Part shown: positions 9,832-18,389 of the stretch, piece after piece
Layout: each line of letters starts with the position of its first letter
Position numbering within the stretch: position 1 is the first letter of the stretch
DNA from: Piscinibacter sp047600445
Lineage (GTDB): Bacteria; Pseudomonadota; Gammaproteobacteria; Burkholderiales; Burkholderiaceae_C
Direction of reading: 5' to 3'
Assembly (NCBI RefSeq): GCF_047600445.1
Contig: NZ_JASGKT010000002.1
Span: 2,982,266-3,046,265, forward strand
DNA length: 64,000 bases
Made by a program: the position numbers and the translations under genes
The notes under the pieces: model-generated
Seen by the model: only the letters and a program-made list of their open reading frames with translations
Database searches by the model: none
Told to the model about the DNA's origin: nothing

Positions 9832-11031
9832 ATGGCAACAGGCATCAAGGACAAGGTCGCCATCATCGGCATGGGCTGCACGCGCTTCGGCGAGCGCTGG
9901 GACGCCGGCACGCACCAGTTGCTGGCCGAGGCGCTCGACGAGGCGCTGGCCGACGCCGGCATCGAGCGCCGGCAGATCGAGGCGGCGTGGTCCGGCTCGT
10001 GCATGGACAACGTCAACGTCGGCAACTCGGCGATCCCCGCGTCGCTGGCGCTGCGGCTGGACGGCATCCCGGTCAGCCGCATGGAGAACATGTGCGCCAC
10101 CGGCACCGAGGCGCTGCGCGGCGCGGCCTACGCGGTGGCCTCGGGCGCGGTGGACTTCGCGCTCGCGGTCGGCGTCGAGAAGCTGAAGGACACCGGCTAC
10201 GGCGGCCTGCCCGCGCCCTACAAGGGCACGCTCAACGACCTGTGGCTGCCGCTGGGCTCGGCGCCGGCGGGCTTCGCGCAGCTCGCCGCGGGCTACCGCG
10301 CCAGGCACGGCGTCTCGAAGGAGCAGCTCAAGAAGGCGCTCGCGCACGTCTCGTGGAAGAGCCACCAGAACGGCGTGCTCAGCCCGAAGGCGCACCTGCG
10401 CAAGGCGGTGACGATGGAGCAGATCCTGGCCGCGCCGATGATCGCCGAGCCGCTCGGCCTGTACGACTGCTGCGGCGTCAGCGACGGCGCCGCCGCCGCG
10501 ATCGTCACCACGCCCGAGATCGCGCGCGCGCTCGGCAAGAAGGACATGGTCACGATCAAGGCGATCCAGCTCAGCATCAGCTCAGGCATCGAATCGACCA
10601 CCGGGCAGTGGGACGGCAGCCACGTGCGCAACACGCGCGCCGCGGCGAAGCGCGCCTATGCCGAGGCCGGCATCACCGACCCGCGCCGCCAGCTCTCGCT
10701 GATGGAAGTGCACGACTGCTTCTCGATCACCGAACTGGTGACGATGGAAGACCTGTTCGTCTCGCAGGACGGCCACGCGGTGCACGACATCCTCGACGGC
10801 TTCTACGACCGCGGCGGCAGCGGCGTGCCCTGCCAGGTGGACGGCGGGCTGAAGTGCTTCGGCCACCCGATCGCCGCCTCCGGCCTGCGCATGGCCTACG
10901 AGGTCTACAACCAGTTGCTGGGGCGCGCCGGCGAGCGCCAGTTGAAGAGCCCGAGCCTGGGCCTGACGCACAACCTCGGCGGCGTGCCCTACCTGGGCAT
11001 CGCGGCGCTGTCCATCCTCGGCCTGCATTGA
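9832..11031 (+). CDS. SCP2-type thiolase (acetyl-CoA C-acetyltransferase-like)
   Basis: A 399-residue thiolase-superfamily protein. The nucleophile is Cys88 in MENMCATG, the HDCFSITE motif is typical of the SCP2/archaeal branch, and His345 lies in the C-terminal KCFGHPIAASG. The second catalytic Cys of classical thiolases is missing: the C-terminus reads HNLGGVPYLG, as in archaeal thiolases and lipid-transfer-type aldolases, which work with a DUF35 partner. The upstream gene supplies such a domain. The expected role is thiolytic or retro-aldol cleavage of a CoA ester. Its stop and the next start share one base (TGATG). Confidence 0.9.
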   Translation: MATGIKDKVAIIGMGCTRFGERWDAGTHQLLAEALDEALADAGIERRQIEAAWSGSCMDNVNVGNSAIPASLALRLDGIPVSRMENMCATGTEALRGAAYAVASGAVDFALAVGVEKLKDTGYGGLPAPYKGTLNDLWLPLGSAPAGFAQLAAGYRARHGVSKEQLKKALAHVSWKSHQNGVLSPKAHLRKAVTMEQILAAPMIAEPLGLYDCCGVSDGAAAAIVTTPEIARALGKKDMVTIKAIQLSISSGIESTTGQWDGSHVRNTRAAAKRAYAEAGITDPRRQLSLMEVHDCFSITELVTMEDLFVSQDGHAVHDILDGFYDRGGSGVPCQVDGGLKCFGHPIAASGLRMAYEVYNQLLGRAGERQLKSPSLGLTHNLGGVPYLGIAALSILGLH

Positions 11032-12335
11032 TGGACCTGAGCCGCCCGGGCCCGCTCCTGGCCACCGCGCCGGCGCCGCAGCGCCGCGCGGGGCGCAGCA
11101 TCCAGCCCGCGGCGATGCCGCAGTTGCTGAGCGCCGGCGGCCTGGTCTACGTGCCGGGCTCGAGCGGCGCGCCGCTGCCGTTCATGGCCGAGCTGACGCG
11201 CGACCCCGAGCTGACGCGCGACGCGCGCATCCTCACCACCTACGTGCCCGGCATCAACCCGCTCGACCTGTGCGGCGTGCACCCCAGCGCGCGTGTCACC
11301 GGGCTGTTCATGCAGCCGGGCCTGACGCAGGCGCAGCGCGAGCAGCGCTTCCGCGCGCTGCCGATGTCGTATTCGGGCTTCGTGCGCCACCTGCAGGACC
11401 ACGTCGAGATCGACCTGGCGGTGGTGCAGGTGTCCGAGCCCGACGAACACGGCCAGTGCTCGCTCGGCCCGGCGGTGGAGTTCATGCCGGTGGCACTGCG
11501 CAAGAGCCGGCGCCGGCTGGCGCTGGTCAACCGCAGCACGCCGCGCCTGAGCGGCTCGGTCAGCGTGCCCTTCGACAGCTTCGACTACGTCTGCGAGGTC
11601 GATTCGCCGCTGCCGGTCTACGAGACGCCGGTCGACGCCGGCACCGAGGCGATCGCGCGCCACATCGCGCCGCTGGTGGACGACGGCAGCGTGCTGCAGG
11701 CCGGGCTGGGCAAAGTGCCCACCGCGCTGATGCGCCTGCTGCGCGACCGGCGCCGGCTGCGCCTGCACTCGGGCATGCTGTCCGACGGCCTGCTCGAGCT
11801 GGCCCAGGCCGGCGCGCTCGACATGGACTTCGCGCACACCACCTGCGTGCTGGTGGGCAGCACCGGGTTCTACGACGCCGTGCGCCACTTCGGGCCGCTG
11901 CGCGTGCTGGGCTGCGACGTCACGCACCACCCGCTCACGCTGAGCCGGATGGAGCGCTTCGTGGCCGTCAACTCGGCGCTCGAGGTCGACCTGTTCGGGC
12001 AGTGCAACCTGGAGCGCAGCAACGGCGCCGCCGTCAGCGGGCCGGGCGGCGCGCCCGACTTCGCGCACGCCGGGCGCCACTCGCGCGGCGGCTGCAGCAT
12101 CGTCGCGCTGCACGCCTGCCACAAGGGCGGCTCGCGCATCGTGCCCTGCCTCGGCGAGCGCGCGCTGGCCACGCTGTCGCGCCTGGACGTCGACCACGTC
12201 GTCACCGAGTTCGGCGTCGCCAGGCTGCAAGGCGCCAGCGTGCACGAGCGCGCCGAGGCGCTGATCGAGATCGCCGCGCCCGAGTACCGCGCCGAGCTGC
12301 GCGAGGCCTGGCGCGCCATCGCCGCGCGCCTGTAG
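11031..12335 (+). CDS. Acetyl-CoA hydrolase / 4-hydroxybutyrate CoA-transferase family protein
   Basis: A 434-residue CoA-transferase. It shows the family's glycine loop QAGLGKVPTAL at about 223-233 and the SALEVDLFGQ segment with Glu318, close to conserved acidic residues of this family. I infer a role in moving CoA between acetyl-CoA or another product and an incoming acid, activating the substrate without ATP. The ATG overlaps the thiolase stop, so the two are translationally coupled. The acceptor acid is unknown. Confidence 0.88.
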   Translation: MDLSRPGPLLATAPAPQRRAGRSIQPAAMPQLLSAGGLVYVPGSSGAPLPFMAELTRDPELTRDARILTTYVPGINPLDLCGVHPSARVTGLFMQPGLTQAQREQRFRALPMSYSGFVRHLQDHVEIDLAVVQVSEPDEHGQCSLGPAVEFMPVALRKSRRRLALVNRSTPRLSGSVSVPFDSFDYVCEVDSPLPVYETPVDAGTEAIARHIAPLVDDGSVLQAGLGKVPTALMRLLRDRRRLRLHSGMLSDGLLELAQAGALDMDFAHTTCVLVGSTGFYDAVRHFGPLRVLGCDVTHHPLTLSRMERFVAVNSALEVDLFGQCNLERSNGAAVSGPGGAPDFAHAGRHSRGGCSIVALHACHKGGSRIVPCLGERALATLSRLDVDHVVTEFGVARLQGASVHERAEALIEIAAPEYRAELREAWRAIAARL

Positions 12336-12380
12336 CGCGCCGGCCCCTCCATTCGACAACCTCCGTGGGGAGACACACGC

Positions 12381-13292
12381 ATGAAGCTGCTTGAAGGAAA
12401 AGTCGTCATCGTCACCGGCGCCGGCGCCGGCGTCGGCAAGGGCATCGCGCTGGAAGCGGCGCGCCAGGGTGCCCGGGTGATCGTCAACGACCTGGGCGTG
12501 GCCATCGACGGCAGCGGCTCCAGCGCCGGCCCGGCGCAGCAGACCGTCGCCGAGATCGAGGCCCTCGGCGGCACCGCGTCGGCCAACACCGACAGCGTGG
12601 CCGAGTGGCCCTCGGCGCAGAAGATCGTGCAGCAGGCGCTCGACCTCTACGGCCGCCTCGACGGCGTGGTCAACAACGCCGGCAACCTGCGCGACGTGCT
12701 GTTCCACAAGATGACCGAGGAAGACTTCGACGCGGTGGTCAAGGTGCACCTGAAGGGGAGCTGGAACGTCTCGCGCGCCGCGGCGCCGCACTTCAAGTCG
12801 CAGGAGAGCGGCGCGTACGTGCACATGACCTCGACCTCGGGGCTGATCGGCAACATGGGCCAGGCCAACTACATGGCGGCCAAGATGGGCATCGTCGGGC
12901 TGTCGAAGTCGATCTCGCTCGACCTGGAGAAGTTCAAGGTGCGCTCGAACTGCATCGCGCCGTTCGCGTTCACGCGCATGGTCGGCACGATCCCGACCGA
13001 CACGCCCGAGGGCAAGGCGCGCATGGAGGTCAACATGCGGCTGGAGGCGCACAAGATCGCGCCGTTCACCGTGGCGCTGCTGACCGACCGCGCCGCCGGC
13101 GTGAGCGGCCAGATCTTCGGCGTGCGCAACAACGAGATCTTCCTGTTCTCGCAGCCGCGGCCGATCCGCACCGCGCACAACGGCGAGGGCTGGACGGTCG
13201 AGACCTGCCTGGAGCGCGCCATCCCGATGTTCGCGCCGTCGTTCTTCCCGCTCGACAAGTCGCGCGACGTGTTCACCTGGGATCCGGTCTGA
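12381..13292 (+). CDS. SDR-family 3-hydroxyacyl-CoA dehydrogenase-like protein
   Basis: A 303-residue short-chain dehydrogenase with the nucleotide motif TGAGAGVGKG at 12-21, NNAG at 98-101, the catalytic Ser around 151-153 and YMAAK (Tyr164, Lys168). It resembles the dehydrogenase domain of peroxisomal-type multifunctional enzymes, whose usual partner is a MaoC hydratase. That hydratase is encoded next (13311). The pair would carry out hydration and (3R)-hydroxyacyl-CoA oxidation. A ribosome site GTGGGGAG precedes the ATG. Confidence 0.9.
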   Translation: MKLLEGKVVIVTGAGAGVGKGIALEAARQGARVIVNDLGVAIDGSGSSAGPAQQTVAEIEALGGTASANTDSVAEWPSAQKIVQQALDLYGRLDGVVNNAGNLRDVLFHKMTEEDFDAVVKVHLKGSWNVSRAAAPHFKSQESGAYVHMTSTSGLIGNMGQANYMAAKMGIVGLSKSISLDLEKFKVRSNCIAPFAFTRMVGTIPTDTPEGKARMEVNMRLEAHKIAPFTVALLTDRAAGVSGQIFGVRNNEIFLFSQPRPIRTAHNGEGWTVETCLERAIPMFAPSFFPLDKSRDVFTWDPV

Positions 13293-13310
13293 CGGCCGGG
13301 CGCAACCGAC

Positions 13311-14174
13311 ATGAAGCTCGACAAAGTCCTGGCCCGCCGCTTCCCGCTCACCGAGCACACGCTGACGCCGCGCGACTGCATGCTGTACGCGCTGGGCGTC
13401 GGCGTCGGCAGTCGGCCCGAGGCGGCCGAAGACCTGCAGTACGTCTACGAAGACTGCGAGGGCGGCCTGCAGGTGTTCCCGGCGATGGTCAACGTCATCT
13501 GCCACCCCGGCGCCTGGGTCAAGGAGCCGGAGCTGGAGATCGACTGGATCCGGCTGCTGCACGGCGAGCAGTCGTTCACCATCCACCGGCCGCTGCGGCC
13601 CGGCGGCACCTACGTCGGCGCCTACCGCGTCGCCAACGTGATCGACAAGGGCGCCGGCAAGGGCGCCATGCTGTACCTGGAGAAGACGCTGTCCGACAAG
13701 GACGGCGGCGAGGCCGTCGCCACCGTCACCTCGACCTACGTGCTGCGCGGCGACGGCGGCTGCGGCGGCACCGTCGAGCAGGCACCGGCCATCCACGCGC
13801 TGCCCGAATCGCCGGCCAGCGACAGCATCAGCCTGGCCACGCTGCCGCAGGCCGGCCTGATCTACCGCCTGTCGGGCGACTACAACCCGATCCACGCCTC
13901 GCCGGCGCTGGCGCGCAAGGCGGGCTTCGAGCGGCCGATCCTGCACGGCCTGTGCACCATGGGCGTCGTGACGCGCGCGCTGCTGCAAGGCTGCTGCGAC
14001 GACCAGCCGCGCCGCCTGCGCTCGGTCAGCCTGCGCTTCTCGTCACCGGTCTATCCGGGCGAGACCATACTCACCGAGTTCTGGAAGCAGGGCCCGGTGG
14101 TGAGCTTCCGCGCCACCGCGGTGGACCGCAAGGTGGTCGTGCTCAACAACGGCCGCGCCGAGGTCGAGCCTTGA
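13311..14174 (+). CDS. MaoC / hydratase-2 family enoyl-CoA hydratase (double hot-dog)
   Basis: A 287-residue protein with two hot-dog folds. The C-terminal one carries the hydratase-2 motif GDYNPIHASPALARKAGFER with Asp190, Asn192 and His195, the residues that activate water. It resembles the C-terminal hydratase part of eukaryotic MFE-2, and the preceding gene resembles its dehydrogenase part, so MFE-2 is represented here by two separate genes. It lies 18 bases downstream of the SDR gene and its stop overlaps the TTG start of etfB. Confidence 0.9.
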   Translation: MKLDKVLARRFPLTEHTLTPRDCMLYALGVGVGSRPEAAEDLQYVYEDCEGGLQVFPAMVNVICHPGAWVKEPELEIDWIRLLHGEQSFTIHRPLRPGGTYVGAYRVANVIDKGAGKGAMLYLEKTLSDKDGGEAVATVTSTYVLRGDGGCGGTVEQAPAIHALPESPASDSISLATLPQAGLIYRLSGDYNPIHASPALARKAGFERPILHGLCTMGVVTRALLQGCCDDQPRRLRSVSLRFSSPVYPGETILTEFWKQGPVVSFRATAVDRKVVVLNNGRAEVEP

Positions 14175-14920
14175 AGATCCTCGTCCCCGTCAAGCGAGTG
14201 GTGGACTACAACGTGAAGGTACGCGTCAAGAGCGACGGCACGGGAGTGGACATCGCCAACGTGAAGATGAGCATGAACCCCTTCGACGAGATTGCCGTGG
14301 AGGAAGCGGTGCGGCTCAAGGAGAAGGGCGCGGCCAGCGAAGTGATCGCCGTGTCCTGCGGCGTCGCGCAGTGCCAGGAGACGCTGCGCACCGCGATGGC
14401 CATAGGCGCCGACCGCGCCATCCTGGTCGAGACCGACGCCGAACTCCAGCCGCTGGCCGTGGCCAAGCTGCTCAAGGCCCTGGTCGACAAGGAGCAGCCC
14501 GGCCTGGTCATCCTGGGCAAACAGGCCATCGACGACGACTGCAACCAGACCGGCCAGATGCTCGCCGCGCTGGCCGAACTGCCGCAGGCCACCTTCGCCA
14601 GCAAAGTCGAAGTCGCCGACGGCAAGGCCAAAGTCACCCGCGAAGTCGACGGCGGCCTGGAGACCCTGTCGGTCAGCCTGCCGGCCGTCATCACCACCGA
14701 CCTGCGCCTGAACGAGCCGCGCTACGTCACGCTGCCCAACATCATGAAGGCCAAGAAGAAGCCGCTGGAGACCGTCAAGCCGGCGGATCTCGGCGTGGAC
14801 GTGGCCCCGCGCATCAAGACCCTGAAGGTCAGCGAGCCGCCCAAGCGCAGCGCCGGCATCAAGGTGCCCGACGTGGCCACGCTGGTCGCAAAACTCAAGA
14901 ACGACGCCAAGGTGATCTGA
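14171..14920 (+). CDS. etfB: Electron transfer flavoprotein beta subunit
   Basis: A 249-residue protein, the standard EtfB length, opening KILVPVKRVVDYNVKVRVK and containing KQAIDDDCNQTGQ for AMP/ADP binding. It takes electrons from acyl-CoA dehydrogenases and works as a heterodimer with EtfA, passing them to ETF-quinone oxidoreductase. The start is a TTG that overlaps the preceding stop (TTGA), with a GAGGTC ribosome site 6 bases upstream; no ATG is available at the conserved N-terminus. The rare start may lower translation or couple it to the hydratase gene. Confidence 0.95.
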   Translation: MKILVPVKRVVDYNVKVRVKSDGTGVDIANVKMSMNPFDEIAVEEAVRLKEKGAASEVIAVSCGVAQCQETLRTAMAIGADRAILVETDAELQPLAVAKLLKALVDKEQPGLVILGKQAIDDDCNQTGQMLAALAELPQATFASKVEVADGKAKVTREVDGGLETLSVSLPAVITTDLRLNEPRYVTLPNIMKAKKKPLETVKPADLGVDVAPRIKTLKVSEPPKRSAGIKVPDVATLVAKLKNDAKVI

Positions 14921-14921
14921 G

Positions 14922-15851
14922 ATGCCCATCCTCGTCATTGCCGAACACGACCACGGCGCCCTCAAGGGCGCGACCCTGAACACCGTGACTGCCGCGCTGC
15001 AATGCGGCGGCGACGTGCACGTGCTGGTGGCCGGGCAGAACGCCGCCGGCGCGGCGCAGGCCGCCGGCCAGCTCCAGGGCGTGGCCAAGGTGCTGCACGC
15101 CGACGGCGCGAGCCTGGCCGAGCAGCTCGCCGAGAACGTCGCCGCGCAGGTGCTGGCGCTCGCCGCGAACTACAGCCACATCCTGTTCCCCGCCACCGCG
15201 CACGGCAAGAACGTCGCGCCGCGCGTGGCCGCCAAGCTCGACGTGGCGCAGATCAGCGACATCACCCGGGTGATCGGCCCCGACACCTTCGAGCGCCCGA
15301 TCTACGCCGGCAACGCGATTGCCACCGTGCAGAGCCAGGACGCGGTCAAGGTCGTCACCGTGCGCAGCACCGGCTTCGACGCGGCGGGCCAGGGCGGCAG
15401 CGCCGCCGTCGAGACCGTCGCCGCCGTGGCCGACAGCGGCAAGAGCAGCTTCGTCGGCAGCGAGCTGGCCAAGAGCGACCGGCCGGAGCTGACCGCGGCC
15501 AAGATCATCGTCTCGGGCGGCCGGGCGATGGGCAGCAGCGAGAAGTTCACGGAGGTGCTGACGCCGCTGGCCGACAAGCTCGGCGCCGCGCTGGGGGCCA
15601 GCCGCGCGGCGGTGGATGCCGGTTATGCGCCCAACGACTGGCAGGTCGGGCAGACGGGCAAGATCGTCGCGCCGAGCCTGTACATCGCCTGCGGCATCAG
15701 CGGGGCGATCCAGCACCTGGCAGGCATGAAGGACTCCAAGGTCATCGTGGCCATCAACAAGGACCCCGAGGCCCCCATCTTCAGCGTCGCAGACTTCGGC
15801 CTCGAGGCCGATCTGTTCACCGCCGTGCCGGAGCTGGTGGCCGCGCTCTGA
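14922..15851 (+). CDS. etfA: Electron transfer flavoprotein alpha subunit
   Basis: A 309-residue EtfA with the N-terminal VIAEHDHGALK start and the C-terminal FAD-binding signature around SGAIQHLAGMKDSKVIVAIN and DPEAPIFSVADFGLEADLF. It carries the FAD of the heterodimer and accepts electrons from the dehydrogenases of the leftward operon. It starts one base after the etfB stop. It may be a dedicated ETF for this pathway or the housekeeping copy; the window cannot tell. Confidence 0.96.
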   Translation: MPILVIAEHDHGALKGATLNTVTAALQCGGDVHVLVAGQNAAGAAQAAGQLQGVAKVLHADGASLAEQLAENVAAQVLALAANYSHILFPATAHGKNVAPRVAAKLDVAQISDITRVIGPDTFERPIYAGNAIATVQSQDAVKVVTVRSTGFDAAGQGGSAAVETVAAVADSGKSSFVGSELAKSDRPELTAAKIIVSGGRAMGSSEKFTEVLTPLADKLGAALGASRAAVDAGYAPNDWQVGQTGKIVAPSLYIACGISGAIQHLAGMKDSKVIVAINKDPEAPIFSVADFGLEADLFTAVPELVAAL

Positions 15852-15867
15852 GTCGCCGCGGCGCTGC

Positions 15868-16119
15868 TCAGCGCTGGAACATCTGCACCGCGGAGTCCCA
15901 GGAGACGTTCGACGGGCCGGCCGGCAGGCAGGCCGGTGTCGCCTGCGCGGCGCGCGTCGCGCGCACCGAGGCCGCATGGTGCATCGGCGGGCAGGCGATG
16001 GCGGCGGCGGGCTCGACGGCCTTGCGCGCCGCGGGCGCGCCGTCGATCCAGTGCGCGCCGAGCGCCCCAGCGCCGAGAAGAAGCATGGCCTTCACACCCG
16101 TCAGCAGCGAGCCGGTCAT
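15868..16119 (-). CDS. Small hypothetical protein with N-terminal hydrophobic segment
   Basis: An 83-residue open frame preceded by a good ribosome site (GGAGG, 6 bases before ATG). Residues about 4-24 are hydrophobic (LLTGVKAMLLLGAGALGAHW) and could be a membrane anchor or signal peptide. The remainder is Ala/Pro-rich with two Cys and a His pair. I recognise no family. It shares a 223-base regulatory gap with the Rieske oxygenase gene transcribed the other way, and it converges on etfA. It may be a chance frame, but the ribosome site argues for a gene. Confidence 0.5.
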   Translation of the reverse strand: MTGSLLTGVKAMLLLGAGALGAHWIDGAPAARKAVEPAAAIACPPMHHAASVRATRAAQATPACLPAGPSNVSWDSAVQMFQR

Positions 16120-16129
16120 CTCGTGCCTC

Positions 16130-16140
16130 CATATCGTATG
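16130..16140. promoter_or_regulatory. Candidate operator CATATCGTATG
   Basis: A perfect 11-base palindrome (CATA-TCG-TATG) 11 bases before the start of the small gene at 16119. It belongs to the same AT-rich motif group as the sites at 502, 8177, 8301 and 16275. Confidence 0.35.
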
Positions 16141-16224
16141 CCTCAGTATCTGTTAGTAGACAACCGGAGCGCCGGAACGTCAAGCGACCCGGGAGCGCCG
16201 CCCCCCCGGAATTTCCCTGCCTGT

Positions 16225-16236
16225 CGTGTCGACACG
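16225..16236. promoter_or_regulatory. Perfect palindrome CGTGTCGACACG
   Basis: A 12-base perfect inverted repeat in the gap between the small protein gene and the Rieske oxygenase gene. It is a possible dimeric regulator site; no regulator can be assigned. Confidence 0.25.
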
Positions 16237-16242
16237 GACGTG

Positions 16243-16258
16243 TTTGCGTCAACGCAAA
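16243..16258. promoter_or_regulatory. Perfect palindrome TTTGCGT-CA-ACGCAAA
   Basis: Seven-base arms separated by two bases, 85 bases upstream of the Rieske gene and immediately before its AT-rich promoter region. The size and symmetry suit a LacI-, TetR- or GntR-like operator. No matching regulator gene is adjacent. Confidence 0.4.
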
Positions 16259-16274
16259 GAATGCTTTCTTATTG

Positions 16275-16289
16275 TACTATAGCATACTA
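16275..16289 (+). promoter_or_regulatory. AT-rich promoter/operator TACTATAGCATACTA
   Basis: Contains possible -10 hexamers (TACTAT, CATACT) and an imperfect palindrome related to the marR-type sites (reverse complement TAGTATGCTATAGTA). It lies 54 bases before the Rieske oxygenase ATG. No convincing -35 box is visible, which fits an activator- or repressor-controlled promoter. Confidence 0.4.
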
Positions 16290-16342
16290 ATAGACGCGAA
16301 CGACCGAAGCCCCTCCGGGACCGCGCTCATCCAGGAGACAGC

Positions 16343-17734
16343 ATGAACACGTTCACCAATCGCTACGACTTCCAGCGCAGCCTCGGGACGGAGCTGACCC
16401 CCAACTGGCGCGACCTCGCCAAGCCGGTGCCGCCGACGTTGACACAGGAGAGCTCGCCCAACCTCGGCACGGCGCGCATCGCACCGCAGCGCTACACCTC
16501 CTACGAATTCCACCGCCAGGAGGTCGAGAAGGTGTGGAAGCGCACCTGGCAGGTGGTGTGCCGCGAGGAGGAGGTTCCCAAGCCCGGCGACCACTTCGTC
16601 TACGACGTGGCCGGGCTGTCGTTCCTGGTAGTGCGGCAGGACGACGACACCTTCAAGGGCTTCTGGAACGTCTGCCTGCACCGCGGCCGCAGGCTGTGCG
16701 ACGCGAGCGGCCACGGCGCGACGCAGTTCAAGTGCGGCTACCACGCCTGGACCTGGAAGCCCGACGGCCGCCTGGCCTTCTTCCCGGGCGAATGAGACTT
16801 CCCCGACGTGTCGCGCGAGTGCTATTCGCTGCGCGAGGTGCAGGTCGGCACCTGGGGCGGCCTCGTCTTCATCAACCCCGACCCGAAGGCGCCACCGCTG
16901 GCAACGCACCTGGGCTCGCTGCCCCGGCACTTCGAGCACTCGCCGCTGGACAAGCGCTACACGCTGTGGCACGTGCAGAAGACCATCAAGGCCAACTGGA
17001 AGGTGGGGCTGGAGGCGTTCCTGGAGGCCTACCACCTGGTGCAGACGCATCCGCAGGCGCTGCCCTCGACCGGCGAGCACGCGACGGAGTACGACGTCTG
17101 GGACGAGGGCCTCGCCACCTTCAGCCGGCTGATCACGCCGCAGGCCGTGCCCAGCAAACACAACCGCAAGCCCAGCGCGAAGGAGGCCATCGCCGTCTCG
17201 TGGGCGCTGCTCGCCGGCCTGCGCGCCGACCAGGCGGCAGCCCTGCCCGACGACATCAACGACCGCGCCAGCCTCGCCGCGTGGCGGCGCAAGACGCTGG
17301 GCGAGCTGACGAAGGCGGACTATTCGGCGTGCTCCGACGTCGAGATGCTCGACTCGATCCAGTACTGGCTGTTCCCGAACTTCTGCCCCTGGTACGGCGA
17401 GGGGCTGCCGCTGACCTACCAGTTCCGGCCCAGCGGCGATTCGGCCGACGAATGCTTCATGGACGTGTGGATGCTGATCCGCCAGCCCGACACCGGCCCG
17501 CGTCCTGCCGCACCCGCGATGCTCAAGCTCGCGCACGACCAGCCGTTCCAGTCGCTGCCCGAGCTGGGGGCGATGGGCGAGATCTTCGACCAGGACGACT
17601 GCAACATGCCGCAGGTGCAGCTCGGTCTGAAAACCTGGCCCGGCGACCCGGACGGCTGCACCCTCGCGCGCTACCAGGAAAGCCGCGTGCGCTTTCTCCA
17701 TCAGGTGCTGAGCCGGGTGCTGGCGCAGCCTTGA
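16343..17734 (+). pseudogene. Rieske ring-hydroxylating oxygenase alpha subunit with in-frame TGA
   Basis: Two consecutive pieces (16343-16795 and 16808-17734) lie in the same frame, split by one TGA at 16793-16795. Read through, they give about 463 residues. The Rieske motif is complete (CLHRG ... CGYH, [2Fe-2S] ligands), as is the mononuclear iron site (EAYHLVQTH, H-x4-H). The stop sits between FFPGE and DFPDV, in the linker between the two domains; a Trp codon (TGG) would differ by one base. No downstream stem suggesting selenocysteine insertion was noticed. The best reading is a recent nonsense mutation or a sequencing error; otherwise the enzyme would be a complete aromatic or amine-type oxygenase. 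Confidence 0.85.
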
Positions 17735-17848
17735 GCCGGACCCGGCTCGAGTCCGCAGCGTTCACCTGGTGAGCAAAGCCGCCATCGGCGATGGCCACGG
17801 CGGCGCGCGGCGCCTAGAGTGGCCGCTGCTCAACGACGCCCCTGCGCC

Positions 17849-18379
17849 ATGTCCATCGTCGCCACGGTCCGCAAGCCGCCCCTGCGCGCCCCCATCGTCC
17901 CTCTGCCGGCCGACGCCCGCGCCGAGATCGTCGTGCACGACGTGCTGAATGCCGACGAGCGGTTGTGGGTGCCGCAAAGCGATGGCGTGGCATTCCTGCC
18001 GCTGTGCCTGGGCGTCACCCAGGGCTACTACGTCAATCTGCTGCGCGTGCGGCGCAGCGGCGTGCTGTCCTGCCACCGCCACAGCGGCGCCGTGCACGCG
18101 CAGGTGCTGCGCGGCCGCTGGTACTACCTGGAGCACGACTGGGTCGCCGAGGAGGGCTCCTTCCTGATGGAGGCGCCGGGCGAGACCCACACGCTGGTGG
18201 TGCCGCCGGACGTGGAGGAGATGATCACCTGGTTCCACGTCGGCGGCGGCTACACCTACTTCGACGCGGCCGGCCGCATCACCGGCTACGAGGACGTGTT
18301 CACCAAGATCGACAAGGCCCGCGCGCACTATGCGTCGCATGGGCTGCCGATGTCGCAGCTCGATCGACTGGTGCGCTGA
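17849..18379 (+). CDS. Cupin-type dioxygenase, 2,4'-dihydroxyacetophenone dioxygenase family
   Basis: A 176-residue single-domain cupin. The metal-binding motif is visible as CHRHSGAVHAQVLRGRW with HRH and a later His in APGETHTL. Length and motif order match the 2,4'-dihydroxyacetophenone dioxygenase group, non-haem iron enzymes that cleave a C-C bond next to a carbonyl. It follows the Rieske oxygenase gene by 114 bases and precedes the epoxide hydrolase remnant by 10. The start at 17849 is the first ATG; a GTG at 17819 would add ten residues. The substrate is inferred only from family. Confidence 0.75.
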   Translation: MSIVATVRKPPLRAPIVPLPADARAEIVVHDVLNADERLWVPQSDGVAFLPLCLGVTQGYYVNLLRVRRSGVLSCHRHSGAVHAQVLRGRWYYLEHDWVAEEGSFLMEAPGETHTLVVPPDVEEMITWFHVGGGYTYFDAAGRITGYEDVFTKIDKARAHYASHGLPMSQLDRLVR

Positions 18380-18389
18380 GGCGGCCGCC

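Noticed and set aside
10989..13988. Open frame of 999 codons on the minus strand across thiolase, CoA-transferase and SDR genes
   Set aside because: Same cause: a mirror of GC-biased codons, low-complexity product, no ribosome site.
16793..16795. TGA as a selenocysteine codon in the Rieske oxygenase
   Set aside because: The position is a domain linker, not an active site; no suitable stem-loop was noticed after it; no selenocysteine genes are in view.
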